A DNA stretch of 64,000 bases, taken from contig CAZQTW010000024.1 in the NCBI GenBank assembly GCA_964596165.1, forward strand, positions 13,603 to 77,602, written 5' to 3'. The position numbers were made by a program, and so were the translations under genes. Shown one piece after another: positions 52,967-61,641 of this stretch. The stretch is from CAYUQT01 sp964596165 (GTDB lineage: Bacteria > Planctomycetota > Phycisphaerae > UBA1845 > JAFGLZ01). The first letter of the stretch is position 1, and every line of letters begins with the position of its first letter. The notes beneath the pieces are model-generated. The model was given only the letters and a program-made list of their open reading frames with translations, was not told where the DNA came from and made no database searches.

Positions 52967-53647
52967 TCAGGTCAAGACCTGCTCGATATCGTCCAACGTG
53001 GTGATGACATGCTGAGGCTCGCCGTTCACGGCGGGCCTCGCGTGTTTCATCAGGTTCTCGGGTCGGTCGATCATGACCGTCCGCCAGCCCAGCCGGTTCG
53101 GGGCAACAAAGTCCTTCGACACGTCATTGGCCACATAAACACAGGCCGCGCCGGACAGGCCGGTCGTCTGCTCGAGCCAACGATAGCCGCGCTCATGGGG
53201 TTTCCAGAAAGCCCGGCCCCACTGTTCGGTCAGGACGATGTGATCGACACGAGGTCGCAAGCCGAGCGCGTCGATCTTGGCCTTCTGCTTCTCGACGGGG
53301 CCGTCGCTCAGGACGGCCAAGGCGTCGGTGGGCCGTAGCCGAGTCAGGGCGGCGTCGGCGTCGGGAAAAAGCCGGATCGTCGGTCGGTGCGTGCGATAGA
53401 TCTCAATCAGCCGAGGAACGAGGTTCGATGCCTCTTTCGTCTTGCCGAGGTCGGCCAGCACGGCATCGAACACCCGATGGCGATTTCCCGTCCGGTAGTG
53501 ATGAACCATGCGATCCACGAGGTCGAACGGCGACTTCAATTCACCGGCTAGTGCTTCAGCCACAGCTCTGTAGCCGCTTAGCACATGCTCCCACTCCGAA
53601 TAGAGCGTGTCATCAAGGTCGAAGACGGTCAATCGTGCCGAGGACAT
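52967..53647 (-). CDS. HAD-superfamily hydrolase, IA subfamily
   Basis: 226 residues from ATG 53647. Catalytic motifs are all in place: VFDLDDTLYSE (nucleophile and acid), AVLSDGPVEKQKAKI (motif II Ser), WKPHERGY (motif III Lys) and YVANDVSKDFVAPNRLGW (motif IV acids). Likely a phosphatase of a small metabolite. It is the last gene on the minus strand downstream of the BMC operon, separated by ~102 bases, so it could be part of that transcript and remove phosphate from a pathway intermediate; this is inference. Confidence 0.82.
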   Translation of the reverse strand: MSSARLTVFDLDDTLYSEWEHVLSGYRAVAEALAGELKSPFDLVDRMVHHYRTGNRHRVFDAVLADLGKTKEASNLVPRLIEIYRTHRPTIRLFPDADAALTRLRPTDALAVLSDGPVEKQKAKIDALGLRPRVDHIVLTEQWGRAFWKPHERGYRWLEQTTGLSGAACVYVANDVSKDFVAPNRLGWRTVMIDRPENLMKHARPAVNGEPQHVITTLDDIEQVLT

Positions 53648-53749
53648 CCGTACAGGAACTCCTCTGTCTCGAAGAGGCCCCACCGCCGAAGCCACGGGGT
53701 ATCCGACCCCGATCGAAGGGATCGTCTACCGACCTTCGCGCACCGGTTT

Positions 53750-54967
53750 TCATCCCCGCCCCGCGAGCCGTTTCTTGTGGTAGGCAAGCCGTTCTTCCTT
53801 GCTCATCTTGGCGAAGTCGACCGGCGATTTGACCGGTGCGGAGGCGGCCGTGGACGGACTCCTACCCTTCGGTTTGGAGTCGTCGCCGGTCTTGGACATC
53901 CCCGAGGACATGCTGATTCTCACGGGGCTGGACGCCGGCGCGGCATAGCTCATGGCCGGGTTGGTGAGCTGCATGTCGTCTCGGAGCGATCGATAGGGTT
54001 TGAGCCCCAAGCCTTGGATCACACCGTGGTACGCCGCAACAGCCTCTTCGGGGCTGATCTGGCCGTCAACAATGCGCCGGAGCATCTGAATAAACGCCAG
54101 TTGGTTCTCGGCATTGTTGATCTTGCGGCCGAAAAGAGCGACCTTCGCCCCATACTTCTGGGCCTCGGCCAGGAGCTTGAATGCGTCGTAGGTTGTCCCG
54201 CTGGCGCCGCCGAGGATGCCAACCACCAGCGTCGGATCGTAGTGAACCAGTTCCTCGGTGAACTTGGGACCATGGTAGACCATCTTCAGAAAGAGAGGTC
54301 GGGCCTGGGGCGGCACGCCTGCCAGGGTGCGGACGATATTATCGTTGATAAACGCGCCGAGTTTTTCCGGCGGTACCGGATGGGCCGGCGCGTTCGGATC
54401 GAACACCTCGAGGAAGTGGCGGAAGTTCTTCCGCTCGGCCTCCAGGCGAAACTCCTTGTAAGCCTCGAGCGAGCGTCGTTCGAGCTCGGCATCATTGTTG
54501 AACGTAATGCTGTACAGACCGAGGTCGGCGCCGCTCGTTCGCTCCGTGGCCGCACAGTCGATGTGGCCGCACTGAATGTGGTCCAACGTGGTTGTCCGAA
54601 ACGGCATCGACGGCTGCCGGCCGTACACCGATCCGCGCAGAAAGTGAATGTCCGTGGTGTCATTACATCGAGCGGCCGGTGTGACGGGCGAGTTGTCGAA
54701 CAGTCGCTCTTCAATCGTCAGGATAGCGTTCGTGTGGGCGGACATCAGCATGATGTCGACGAGCCCTTGATTGACCACGTCCCGGATGCACTGGCGAAAC
54801 TCGGCCAGACTCCTGAACTTTCCCTCCTGGGCGTAGTGCTCGGGCGATCGGCCGGGTGCAGCGATGCCGTAGGCCATGTCGGGGTCCTTGGCATCCGCGA
54901 TGATGAACTCGCGGCTATGGGGATCCGCCTTGATCTTCGCCAGCTTGACGTCCATCGACTTTTGCAC
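53750..54967 (-). CDS. BMC-locus aldolase-like protein with C-terminal encapsulation peptide
   Basis: 405 residues from GTG 54967, chosen because GGGAGG lies 7-9 bases upstream. Residues ~1-330 look like a TIM-barrel aldolase-type enzyme (REFIIADAKDPDMAYGIAAP, DPTLVVGILGGASGTTYDAF, KVALFGRKINNAENQL) but no exact family could be named. A proline/serine/alanine-rich linker of ~45 residues then leads to VDFAKMSKEERLAYHKKRL at the C terminus, an amphipathic helix of the encapsulation-peptide type. It is the last core gene of the PVM-type BMC operon. A second aldol or isomerase step on the sugar phosphate is possible. Confidence 0.75.
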   Translation of the reverse strand: MQKSMDVKLAKIKADPHSREFIIADAKDPDMAYGIAAPGRSPEHYAQEGKFRSLAEFRQCIRDVVNQGLVDIMLMSAHTNAILTIEERLFDNSPVTPAARCNDTTDIHFLRGSVYGRQPSMPFRTTTLDHIQCGHIDCAATERTSGADLGLYSITFNNDAELERRSLEAYKEFRLEAERKNFRHFLEVFDPNAPAHPVPPEKLGAFINDNIVRTLAGVPPQARPLFLKMVYHGPKFTEELVHYDPTLVVGILGGASGTTYDAFKLLAEAQKYGAKVALFGRKINNAENQLAFIQMLRRIVDGQISPEEAVAAYHGVIQGLGLKPYRSLRDDMQLTNPAMSYAAPASSPVRISMSSGMSKTGDDSKPKGRSPSTAASAPVKSPVDFAKMSKEERLAYHKKRLAGRG

Positions 54968-55075
54968 GTGTACGCCTCCCTCTCTGCCGAGCCGGGCGGT
55001 CCTCACAGCCCGGTCAACCGGGGCGAAGTCGCCCCCCTTCGGTAACACCTCTGACAACGGGACCGGAGGTCCCCC

Positions 55076-55930
55076 TTATCTCAGGGCCGCCAAGACCTCG
55101 TCGGTAATGGCCTTCACCAGCGCATCGATATCCGGCGTCGCGCCGCTCGCCGGTGAGATTTCCGGCGGCTGCGGCGTCGTGCCGGTCACCACCTGTCGGG
55201 TACACCCACGCGACGCGACGTCCTCAAACCCACGGCCGAAATCCGTATTGACGCACAGGTCGGCGTTCTCCATCCGGCGCGGATCGCCCTTGTAGCCCAA
55301 CCGTTCCTTCAGATCGAGCAGACCCTTCACATGTTCCTCACTGATCCGTTCGACGCGTCCGAGTCCTTTGGCCAGGTAGAGCATCCGGCAGTAGGCGTCG
55401 AGGATCTCCGTCCGGAAGTAAGCCTCCTCCAGTGACCGGCCCCAACTGATGGTGCCGTGGTTCTTCAGGAGAATCGTGTTGGCCGTCTTCACAAAGGGCC
55501 GGATCGTATCGGCGAACGCCTGCCCGCCCGGATTCTCGTAGACGGCCGTCGGCACCGGACCGAGGAAGATCTCAACCTCCGGCAGGACGCACGTCGGCAC
55601 CTGTTCCCCCGCGATACTGAAGGCCGTGGCGTAAGGCGGATGACAGTGGACGACGGCGTTCATGGTCGGATCGTCCCGGAACAACTCGAGGTGCAGCAGG
55701 ATTTCGCTGGTCCGCTTCTTACGACCTTCGAGCTGATTGCCCTGCATATCGACCTTGCAGATGTCGTCGGGCTTCAGGAATCCCTTGCTGACCATCGTCG
55801 GCGTGCAGAGGACCTCACGATCGTTCAGCCGCACGGTGATGTTGCCGTCGTTTGCGGCGGCAAAGCCCTTGGCGTAGATCCGCCGGCCGATTTCGCAGAT
55901 TTCTTGCTTGATCTGGTATTCGTTGACCAT
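55076..55930 (-). CDS. class II aldolase (fuculose/rhamnulose-phosphate type) with encapsulation peptide
   Basis: 284 residues from ATG 55930 (GAGAGG upstream). Zinc-aldolase signatures are ANDGNITVRL, VVHCHPPYATAFSIAG (metal His-x-His) and TILLKNHGTISWG (third His). Expected reaction: L-fuculose- or L-rhamnulose-1-phosphate to dihydroxyacetone phosphate and L-lactaldehyde. After residue ~245 a Pro/Ser linker leads to DIDALVKAITDEVLAALR, a classic C-terminal encapsulation helix, so the enzyme should be cargo of the shell. This is the signature enzyme of PVM-type BMCs. Confidence 0.92.
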   Translation of the reverse strand: MVNEYQIKQEICEIGRRIYAKGFAAANDGNITVRLNDREVLCTPTMVSKGFLKPDDICKVDMQGNQLEGRKKRTSEILLHLELFRDDPTMNAVVHCHPPYATAFSIAGEQVPTCVLPEVEIFLGPVPTAVYENPGGQAFADTIRPFVKTANTILLKNHGTISWGRSLEEAYFRTEILDAYCRMLYLAKGLGRVERISEEHVKGLLDLKERLGYKGDPRRMENADLCVNTDFGRGFEDVASRGCTRQVVTGTTPQPPEISPASGATPDIDALVKAITDEVLAALR

Positions 55931-56029
55931 GTGATTTACCTCTCTCTCGCATCGGGGTTCAACGGTGTCGAATCTCAGCGTCCGGCGGGCAACGGCCCAA
56001 TCCGGGTCCAAGACCCCAGACCCGAAACC

Positions 56030-56326
56030 TTAGATCCTCTTCGGATCGGCGATGCTGACCTGATCGAGAATGCACGCCAGATACGCGTCCACGGGCACCC
56101 GGTCCGGATGGAAGGGGCAGGCCCCTTCGCGCCCTTCGCTGAAGCCGACGATGTCGTCGTCCGTCGCGCTGATCTCGTCCCACACAACGATGGTTTCCAA
56201 CGGCTCGGCCGCGCCGTCGCGCACGACCTCGATCGTGTGCGGCTTGACGATCAGCAACCGGCTGCCCCGCATCTTGTGATAGCAGCGATTGAGCGTGACT
56301 TGGCCGATGACCCTACCGATTCGCAC
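56030..56326 (-). CDS. BMC-P pentameric shell protein (EutN/CcmL), third copy
   Basis: 98 residues, one EutN/CcmL domain. RIGRVIGQVTLNRCYHKMRG starts the first strand, and VKPHTIEVVRDGAAEPLETIVVWDEI, VDAYLACILDQVSI complete it. It has an extra acidic, proline-containing loop (GREGACPFHPDRVP) before the last strands compared with its paralogues. Pentamers cap the vertices of the icosahedral shell. Its start overlaps the 3' end of the RpiB-like gene by 14 bases. Confidence 0.9.
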   Translation of the reverse strand: MRIGRVIGQVTLNRCYHKMRGSRLLIVKPHTIEVVRDGAAEPLETIVVWDEISATDDDIVGFSEGREGACPFHPDRVPVDAYLACILDQVSIADPKRI

Positions 56327-56927
56327 CGAGTCGCTTCCTTTCTGCCGCCGCGATGGCCTCCTCCAGCGCCGGCAACGTCCGCCGCTCGCATTTCAAAAAT
56401 CGCCCGGCCATTTGCCTCATTTCGTGGAACGATCGGATGCCCGGTTGCACGATCAATACGTTAATACCGATCGTCCGGCAAGCCGACTCCACGGCCCGCC
56501 AACACGTGCCGACCATCGCCCGGACGTGGGGCAGTTTGTTCGCCAGCACGCACGTCGAGTCGGGATGGTTTGTCAACACGATCCCTCGCTCAATCCGCTT
56601 TGCCGCAACGGCCGCGCACAGTTCCATCGCCGCCCGCAAGGATTCCTTCCCGTCTCCGGATGTCATCTCGAAGCGCCGATACGCACCGGCGGCCTCTTCG
56701 ATCGCTGCCGCCGTCGAGCGGATCATCGGCTGCTCGAACTCCGCCGCCAGACCGTAGGGCGGCTGATCCGTGCCGTCCGAGTCGGAGGCGCGGGACACGG
56801 GGACGTTCGCATGGCGCAGCCAGTCTTGGGCGGCCGGCGTGATGATCGCGTCGCGAGGAATCACGATCGGCCGCCCCGCCGCCGCCCACTGTTGCAGCAT
56901 GTTGGCCGTAATCAAGTCACGGGCCAT
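56313..56927 (-). CDS. BMC-locus RpiB/LacA-like protein with N-terminal TPSA-type motif
   Basis: 204 residues. Residues 1-45 (LITANMLQQWAAAGRPIVIP, ITPAAQDWLRHANV) resemble the short N-terminal motif found on several BMC-associated proteins. Residues ~95-180 resemble RpiB/LacA sugar-phosphate isomerases (GIVLTNHPDSTCVLANKLPH, INVLIVQPGIRSFHEMRQMA). The usual RpiB catalytic residues were not all located. It is flanked on both sides by pentamer genes with a 3-base gap and a 14-base overlap, so it is a core member. Possible roles: sugar-phosphate isomerase feeding the aldolase, or a shell-vertex-associated protein. Not named in any family I can state firmly. Confidence 0.65.
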   Translation of the reverse strand: MARDLITANMLQQWAAAGRPIVIPRDAIITPAAQDWLRHANVPVSRASDSDGTDQPPYGLAAEFEQPMIRSTAAAIEEAAGAYRRFEMTSGDGKESLRAAMELCAAVAAKRIERGIVLTNHPDSTCVLANKLPHVRAMVGTCWRAVESACRTIGINVLIVQPGIRSFHEMRQMAGRFLKCERRTLPALEEAIAAAERKRLGANR

Positions 56928-56930
56928 TGC

Positions 56931-57197
56931 CTACAGCCTCGTCTCCGCCTCGTCGTCCACGATGCCCAGGATCGACCATCGTGCCGGCGACTGCTCGTCG
57001 CCCACCAGCTCCCGGGCGCCCTTACCGTCGTTCGTAATGACAACCACATCGCCCAGACCCGCTCCGAGCGAGTCGATGGCCAGCAAGGGGTCGTCACGAT
57101 CGGCTCGAATCGGCGCAATCACCAGCATCCGCCACCCGGTCAGCGACCGGTGCTTGACGGTCGAGATGGCATGCCCGATCACACGACCCAGGTACAT
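56931..57197 (-). CDS. BMC-P pentameric shell protein (EutN/CcmL), second copy
   Basis: 88 residues, one EutN/CcmL domain: MYLGRVIGHAISTVKHRSLT, then MLVIAPIRADRDDPLLAID, SLGAGLGDVVVITNDGKGA and a C-terminal ILGIVDDEAETRL. GGGAG ribosome site upstream. It sits 30 bases after the aldehyde dehydrogenase stop and 3 bases before the RpiB-like gene. One of three diverged pentamer paralogues in the operon. Confidence 0.92.
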   Translation of the reverse strand: MYLGRVIGHAISTVKHRSLTGWRMLVIAPIRADRDDPLLAIDSLGAGLGDVVVITNDGKGARELVGDEQSPARWSILGIVDDEAETRL

Positions 57198-57227
57198 GCT
57201 TGACGTGCACTCCCTTCTGCCGCGAGC

Positions 57228-58688
57228 CTAGATAATTCGCAAGTGCCCGATCATGATGCACCGCCGTATCCGCGTGAACGTCAGCGGGCTTGTTGGGCCT
57301 TCGCCCGTCGGCGTAGCGATGCTGTAACTGATGAACCCTTCCCCTTCGTTGGTCGCGCCGTTCTTGAAGAAAAGCGTGGTATTCATCACACGACCCATCT
57401 TTGTCAGGTTGGCGACGTTCGTGCTGTGCATGATCGCCGTGTGGCCAAAGCCGTGTTCCGATTGCCGCGCCAATTCAATCGCCTCGTCGACGTCGCGGCA
57501 TCGCACGAACGGCAACACGGGCATCATCTGCTCGTGCTGAACGAACACGTGATTCGCGTCGGTCTCGCCGTACAGAACCTGGGTTCCCGCCGGCACCGTC
57601 AGGCCGATACTGGCCGCCAAAACCTGCGGATCGCGGCCGACCATGTCACGGTTGAGCACCAGGTGTGCCCCGTGCTGCCCCTCCTCGTTGGTGAAGGCCT
57701 TGCGGCCCAAGGCGTCCATCTGCTCGCGGCTCAGCCGGTACCCGCCGTGACGGGCCATCGCATCCATAAGCGCGTCGTAAATGCCGCACACGGCGAAAAC
57801 CTGTTTCTCGGCCACGCAGAGCAGGTTGTTGTCATACGCGGCGCCCTTGATGATCTTTTCGGCGGCCCGATCGATGTCGGCCGTCTCATCCACAACGACG
57901 GGGGGATTCCCCGGACCGGCCACCACGGCCTTCTTCTTGCTGCCCAATGCCGCCCGGGCGACCGCCGCGCCGCCGGTGACGCACAACATGCGGACCTCCG
58001 GATGCGTGAACAAAGCGTTGGCGGTTTCGAGCGTCGGGTTCTCCATGACGCAGATCAGGTTGTCGCATCCCAGCTTGGCTTGAATGGCCCGATTGAAAAG
58101 CTGGACGATGGAGGCGGCCGTCCTCTTGCCGTTCGGGTGGGGGTTGATCACGACGGCATTCCCCGCGGCGATCATTTGCAGCGCGTTGCAGGTGATCGTG
58201 GGGATGACGTGGGTCACCGGCGTGACGGCGCCGATTACCCCATAGGGGGCATGCTCGACGACCGTAAGCCCCTGGTCGCCGCTGTAGGCCTCGCTCCGTA
58301 GAAACTCCGTTCCGCTGACGTGGTTCGCGATCAGACGAAGCTTGTCGTACTTGTGGTCGAGACGGCCGATCTTGGTTTCCTCGAGTTCCATTCTGCCCAA
58401 TTCGTCGACGCGAGACAGGACAACTTCACGGATGATCTGGACAATCTCGGCTCGGGTGGCAATGGTCTGCTCGACCAACCATTCTTGTGCCGCTTTGGCC
58501 GCCGCAACGGCCTGGTTCACGTCTTGAAACACGCCGTTCCGACCGCCGTTACCGATCGACGACGAGGTTGAGGCCGCCGGCGCAGCCGGCGCGCCGGCAG
58601 GCCTGGTGGGCGAACCCCCGCGCAACTGGCCCAGCACTTCCTTTACGACATCCCGAATCAGATTCTCGTTGATCGTCGCCTGACTCAT
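57228..58688 (-). CDS. CoA-acylating aldehyde dehydrogenase with N-terminal encapsulation peptide
   Basis: 486 residues. An N-terminal amphipathic helix (INENLIRDVVKEVLGQL) followed by an Ala/Pro linker to ~residue 45 is a standard encapsulation peptide. The dehydrogenase domain includes GVIGAVTPVTHVIPTITCNA, VVAGPGNPPVVVDETAD and DNNLLCVAEKQVF with catalytic Cys, as in PduP/EutE. Expected to oxidise L-lactaldehyde to lactyl-CoA with NAD+ inside the shell, passing CoA to the PduL step. Fully consistent with the neighbouring shell, PduL and acetate-kinase genes. Confidence 0.93.
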   Translation of the reverse strand: MSQATINENLIRDVVKEVLGQLRGGSPTRPAGAPAAPAASTSSSIGNGGRNGVFQDVNQAVAAAKAAQEWLVEQTIATRAEIVQIIREVVLSRVDELGRMELEETKIGRLDHKYDKLRLIANHVSGTEFLRSEAYSGDQGLTVVEHAPYGVIGAVTPVTHVIPTITCNALQMIAAGNAVVINPHPNGKRTAASIVQLFNRAIQAKLGCDNLICVMENPTLETANALFTHPEVRMLCVTGGAAVARAALGSKKKAVVAGPGNPPVVVDETADIDRAAEKIIKGAAYDNNLLCVAEKQVFAVCGIYDALMDAMARHGGYRLSREQMDALGRKAFTNEEGQHGAHLVLNRDMVGRDPQVLAASIGLTVPAGTQVLYGETDANHVFVQHEQMMPVLPFVRCRDVDEAIELARQSEHGFGHTAIMHSTNVANLTKMGRVMNTTLFFKNGATNEGEGFISYSIATPTGEGPTSPLTFTRIRRCIMIGHLRII

Positions 58689-58762
58689 GGCCTACCCTCG
58701 CACAAAAAAGGGGGCGCAGCCTCATTTCGCGGCCACATTCGCAACCGGTCGGCGCGCCTTTC

Positions 58763-59080
58763 TCACTGCCCGCGGTCCTTGTAAACCGTCTCACCCTCGA
58801 TGGTGACCCGGTCGATGATTCCCACGATCACGGCGTCCACGGGCATATCACCCGTGAAGTCGGTCAATCGCGCGCTGCTGCCCTGGGTCACCAAGACGTA
58901 CTCGTCGTCGCCCGCGCCCACCGTGTCGACCGCCACCATGACCCGCCCGCCCGGTTTGAGCGCGGGGGGCTTGGTGCTTGCGTCGACCGAGTACGGCTCG
59001 ACAACCAACAACTTCTGTCCGCCGACCCGCGAGACCTTCTGCGTCGCGACCACATTGCCCTTCACCCGCCCGATCAGCAT
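58763..59080 (-). CDS. BMC-P pentameric shell protein (EutN/CcmL), first copy
   Basis: 105 residues from ATG 59080 (GGAGG upstream; a longer frame to 59173 is rejected). LIGRVKGNVVATQKVSRVGG, LLVVEPYSVD, VMVAVDTVGAGDDEYVLVTQ and VDAVIVGIIDRVTI are the EutN/CcmL strands, and this is the copy closest to canonical pentamers. The C-terminal tail EGETVYKDRGQ is typical too. It lies between a hexamer gene and the aldehyde dehydrogenase gene. Confidence 0.93.
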   Translation of the reverse strand: MLIGRVKGNVVATQKVSRVGGQKLLVVEPYSVDASTKPPALKPGGRVMVAVDTVGAGDDEYVLVTQGSSARLTDFTGDMPVDAVIVGIIDRVTIEGETVYKDRGQ

Positions 59081-59172
59081 GGTGAGGTCCTCCGTCAGCC
59101 ATCCCTTCTCAGCCGCTGTCCGCCGGAAGTTGCCGCCGGCAGACGACCGATAGTTGACGGCCGAGAGTGTCA

Positions 59173-59451
59173 CTACTTCGCCATCGGATGCATCTTGTCG
59201 ATTTCGCCGTGCGGTCGTGGAATCACGTCCACACTGACGACCTCGCCGACTCGCGAGCCCGCCGCGGACCCGGCGTCGATGGCGGCCTTGACCGCGGCGA
59301 CGTCACCCTCGAGCACCACGGTGACCAGGCCGCTGCCGACCCGTTCCCACCGCTTGAACTTCACGTTCGCGGCCTTCAACGCCGCGTCGGTGGCCTCCAC
59401 CAACGCCACCATTCCGCGTGTTTCGATCAAACCGATCGCCTGTTGTGCCAT
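59173..59451 (-). CDS. BMC-H hexameric shell protein, third copy
   Basis: 92 residues from ATG 59451 (GGGAGA 8-9 bases upstream; ATGs at 59457 and 59475 are alternatives). Single BMC domain: QQAIGLIETRGMVALVEATD, ANVKFKRWERVGSGLVTVVL, EGDVAAVKAAIDAGSAAGSR and VDVIPRPHGEIDKM. Hexamers tile the facets of the shell and metabolites pass through the central pore. It follows the acetate kinase gene. Confidence 0.95.
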   Translation of the reverse strand: MAQQAIGLIETRGMVALVEATDAALKAANVKFKRWERVGSGLVTVVLEGDVAAVKAAIDAGSAAGSRVGEVVSVDVIPRPHGEIDKMHPMAK

Positions 59452-59571
59452 TGTCATCGTCTCCCGTGTTGACACCCTGTAACGCTCGCGGAGGCGCGGC
59501 GCACGCAGAGATGCCGCTACCCAAGGATGCTCTCCGTGTCGCTTGCGACTCCGCGAGAATGTCGCTTCTCT

Positions 59572-60765
59572 CTACGTCCGTCCTTCCAACACCGCCTTCG
59601 TCTGCCTGGCCACGATCAACTCTTCGTTGGTCGGGACAATCATGATCAAGACCCGCGAGGTGCTCCTGCTGATCGTCGCCTCGCGGCCGCGAATCTCGTT
59701 TCGTTCCGGGTCCAGCTCGATTCCGAACCAATCGAGGTTCGAGCACACGCGAGCACGAAACGCCACGCCGTTCTCACCGATCCCGCCGGTGAAGACGATC
59801 GCGTCGGCGCCGTTCATCGCCACCATATAGGCCCCGATGTAATGGCGTACGGCCTCGGCAAAGGTCTCGATCGCCAGCCGAGCCCGTTCGTTGCCCTGGG
59901 CGGCCGCCTGCTCGATGTCCCGCAGGTCGTTGCTTATGCCGCTGATACCGAGGAGGCCGCCTTGCTTGGCCATGATGGTCATCAGCGTCTTGACATCGTG
60001 GGGCGTCTTGTCGAGCAGCTTGAGCAAGGCATACATGTCGAACTCGCCCACACGATTGTTGTGGGGCAGGCCCGATTGCGGCGTCATGCCGAAGCTGTTG
60101 GCCACACTCTTGCCGCCCTCAATCGCACAGATGCTACTGCTGCCGCCGAGATGGCACGAGATCACCTTCAGGTCGTTTTGGCCCAGCAACTCCGCCGTTC
60201 GCACCGCGATGTACCGGTGGCTGGCGCCGTGGAATCCGTATCGACGAACGCCCAACCGGCTCGTCCACTCATACGGAATTCCGTAGGTCTGCCTCGATCG
60301 AGGGATTGTCTGGTGAAAGCCAGTTTCAAACGCCGCCACCTGGGGCTTGCCCGGCAGTCGCGCCGCGAAGGCCTTCATTGCGGCCAGGTACGCCGGGTTG
60401 TGGGCCGGCGCCACGTCGCTGAATCGTTCCATCTCGGCCATGACCCGGTCGTCAATCAATGCCGGATCACCGATATCGCCGCCGTGAACGGCCTTGTAAC
60501 CGATAGCCGTCAACTCATCGAGCGACGTCAGGCACCCGTCGGTGGGATGAGTCAGGACGGTCAGGCAGGCCTCAATCGCCGCCGCGTGATCCTTCAGGGG
60601 GACGGCGGCGGCGGCCTTGTGTCCCGAGGCGAGTTCGACGGACCAGTTGGACCCCTCACCGCCGATACGCTCGCACCCGCCGCGCGCCAGGACCGCTTCG
60701 CCGTCCATGTCGTACAGCTTGAACTTGAACGACGTGCTGCCGATGTTGCAGACCAGGATCTTCAT
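59572..60765 (-). CDS. ackA: acetate kinase of the BMC operon
   Basis: 397 residues. MKILVCNIGSTSFKFKLYDM at the start, GYKAVHGGDIGD, GFHGASHRYIAVRTAEL, ISCHLGGSSSICAIEGGKS and VFTGGIGENGVAFRARV are the family's phosphate, active-site His and Arg motifs. Converts the acyl phosphate made by PduL (acetyl- or lactyl/propionyl-phosphate) to the free acid with ATP gain. Unlike the other enzymes it has no extra terminal helix, so it probably acts outside the shell. It lies between hexamer genes. Confidence 0.93.
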   Translation of the reverse strand: MKILVCNIGSTSFKFKLYDMDGEAVLARGGCERIGGEGSNWSVELASGHKAAAAVPLKDHAAAIEACLTVLTHPTDGCLTSLDELTAIGYKAVHGGDIGDPALIDDRVMAEMERFSDVAPAHNPAYLAAMKAFAARLPGKPQVAAFETGFHQTIPRSRQTYGIPYEWTSRLGVRRYGFHGASHRYIAVRTAELLGQNDLKVISCHLGGSSSICAIEGGKSVANSFGMTPQSGLPHNNRVGEFDMYALLKLLDKTPHDVKTLMTIMAKQGGLLGISGISNDLRDIEQAAAQGNERARLAIETFAEAVRHYIGAYMVAMNGADAIVFTGGIGENGVAFRARVCSNLDWFGIELDPERNEIRGREATISRSTSRVLIMIVPTNEELIVARQTKAVLEGRT

Positions 60766-60874
60766 GCCGCTGCCCGCCCTGTGCTCGCGAACCCGTCACC
60801 GTCGAGCCGACGTCTCCTCTCGCCGACGGACCCGACCCAGGACGGGCCGGTCCGGCCACCCCCCCCCGGCTCGC

Positions 60875-61141
60875 CTACAGGTACACGCCCATAACCCCAT
60901 CCTGCAGCCGCGGAATCACGTGAGCGCTGACCAGTTCGCCGACGCGGTTGGCCGCCTCGGCGCCGGCATCCACCGCCGCCCGAACGCTGCCCACGTCGCC
61001 GCGGACGATCGTCGTGACGTATCCGCCGCCGATCTGGACGCTCTTGACGAGCTCCACATTCGCCGCCTTGCACATCGCGTCGGAGGCTTCCACCAGGCCG
61101 ACGTACCCCATCGTCTCGATCATTCCGATCGCGTCACTCAT
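60875..61141 (-). CDS. BMC-H hexameric shell protein, second copy
   Basis: 88 residues, GGAGG site just upstream. Single BMC domain: AIGMIETMGYVGLVEASDAM, ANVELVKSVQIGGGYVTTIV, RGDVGSVRAAVDAGAEAANR, ending HVIPRLQDGVMGVYL. This copy has a shorter, hydrophobic C terminus than its two paralogues. It lies 18 bases after the first hexamer gene. Confidence 0.95.
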   Translation of the reverse strand: MSDAIGMIETMGYVGLVEASDAMCKAANVELVKSVQIGGGYVTTIVRGDVGSVRAAVDAGAEAANRVGELVSAHVIPRLQDGVMGVYL

Positions 61142-61159
61142 TGTTTGCCTCCGTTGGCT

Positions 61160-61459
61160 CTACTTGCCCTTGTTCGCCTTGGCCTCGCCCGGCAACAGGT
61201 TGTCGAGCTCCTCATGCGGCCGAGGAATGACGTGGACGCTGACCACCTCGCCGACCTTGGCGGCGGCATTGGAGCCGGCGTCGGTGGCGGCCTTCACGGC
61301 GGCCACGTCGCCCTTCACAAAGCTGGTTACGTACCCGCGACCGACCCGCTCGTAACCGACCAAACGGACGTTCGCCGCCTTGAGCATGGCGTCACTCGCC
61401 TCGATCGCACCCACCAGCCCGCGGGTCTCGATCATGCCCAGTGCTTCCAAAGCTGCCAT
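61160..61459 (-). CDS. BMC-H hexameric shell protein, first copy
   Basis: 99 residues from ATG 61459 with GGAGG upstream. Single BMC domain: EALGMIETRGLVGAIEASDA, ANVRLVGYERVGRGYVTSFV, KGDVAAVKAATDAGSNAAAK and HVIPRPHEELDNLLPG, with a lysine-containing tail. A longer frame to 61555 is rejected because its leader reads as non-protein and lacks a ribosome site. Likely the major facet protein. Confidence 0.95.
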   Translation of the reverse strand: MAALEALGMIETRGLVGAIEASDAMLKAANVRLVGYERVGRGYVTSFVKGDVAAVKAATDAGSNAAAKVGEVVSVHVIPRPHEELDNLLPGEAKANKGK

Positions 61460-61641
61460 AGAAGCCTCCACTACGCTTGCGGCCTCACAATCACCGGCTC
61501 GTTCCGGCCGACGACCCGCCGCGAGGGTCGCCGTTTCAAGAATCTCAATCTTCAAATCTCGACTCTGAGGCCTGAAATCCCAAATCTGAAATGAAATCTC
61601 AAATCTGAAATCTCAAATCCGGGGCGTCCCACGCCCCGGAT

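Noticed and set aside
59527..60894. 455-codon plus-strand frame over the acetate kinase gene
   Set aside because: Acetate kinase motifs are on the minus strand; the plus frame is a shadow.
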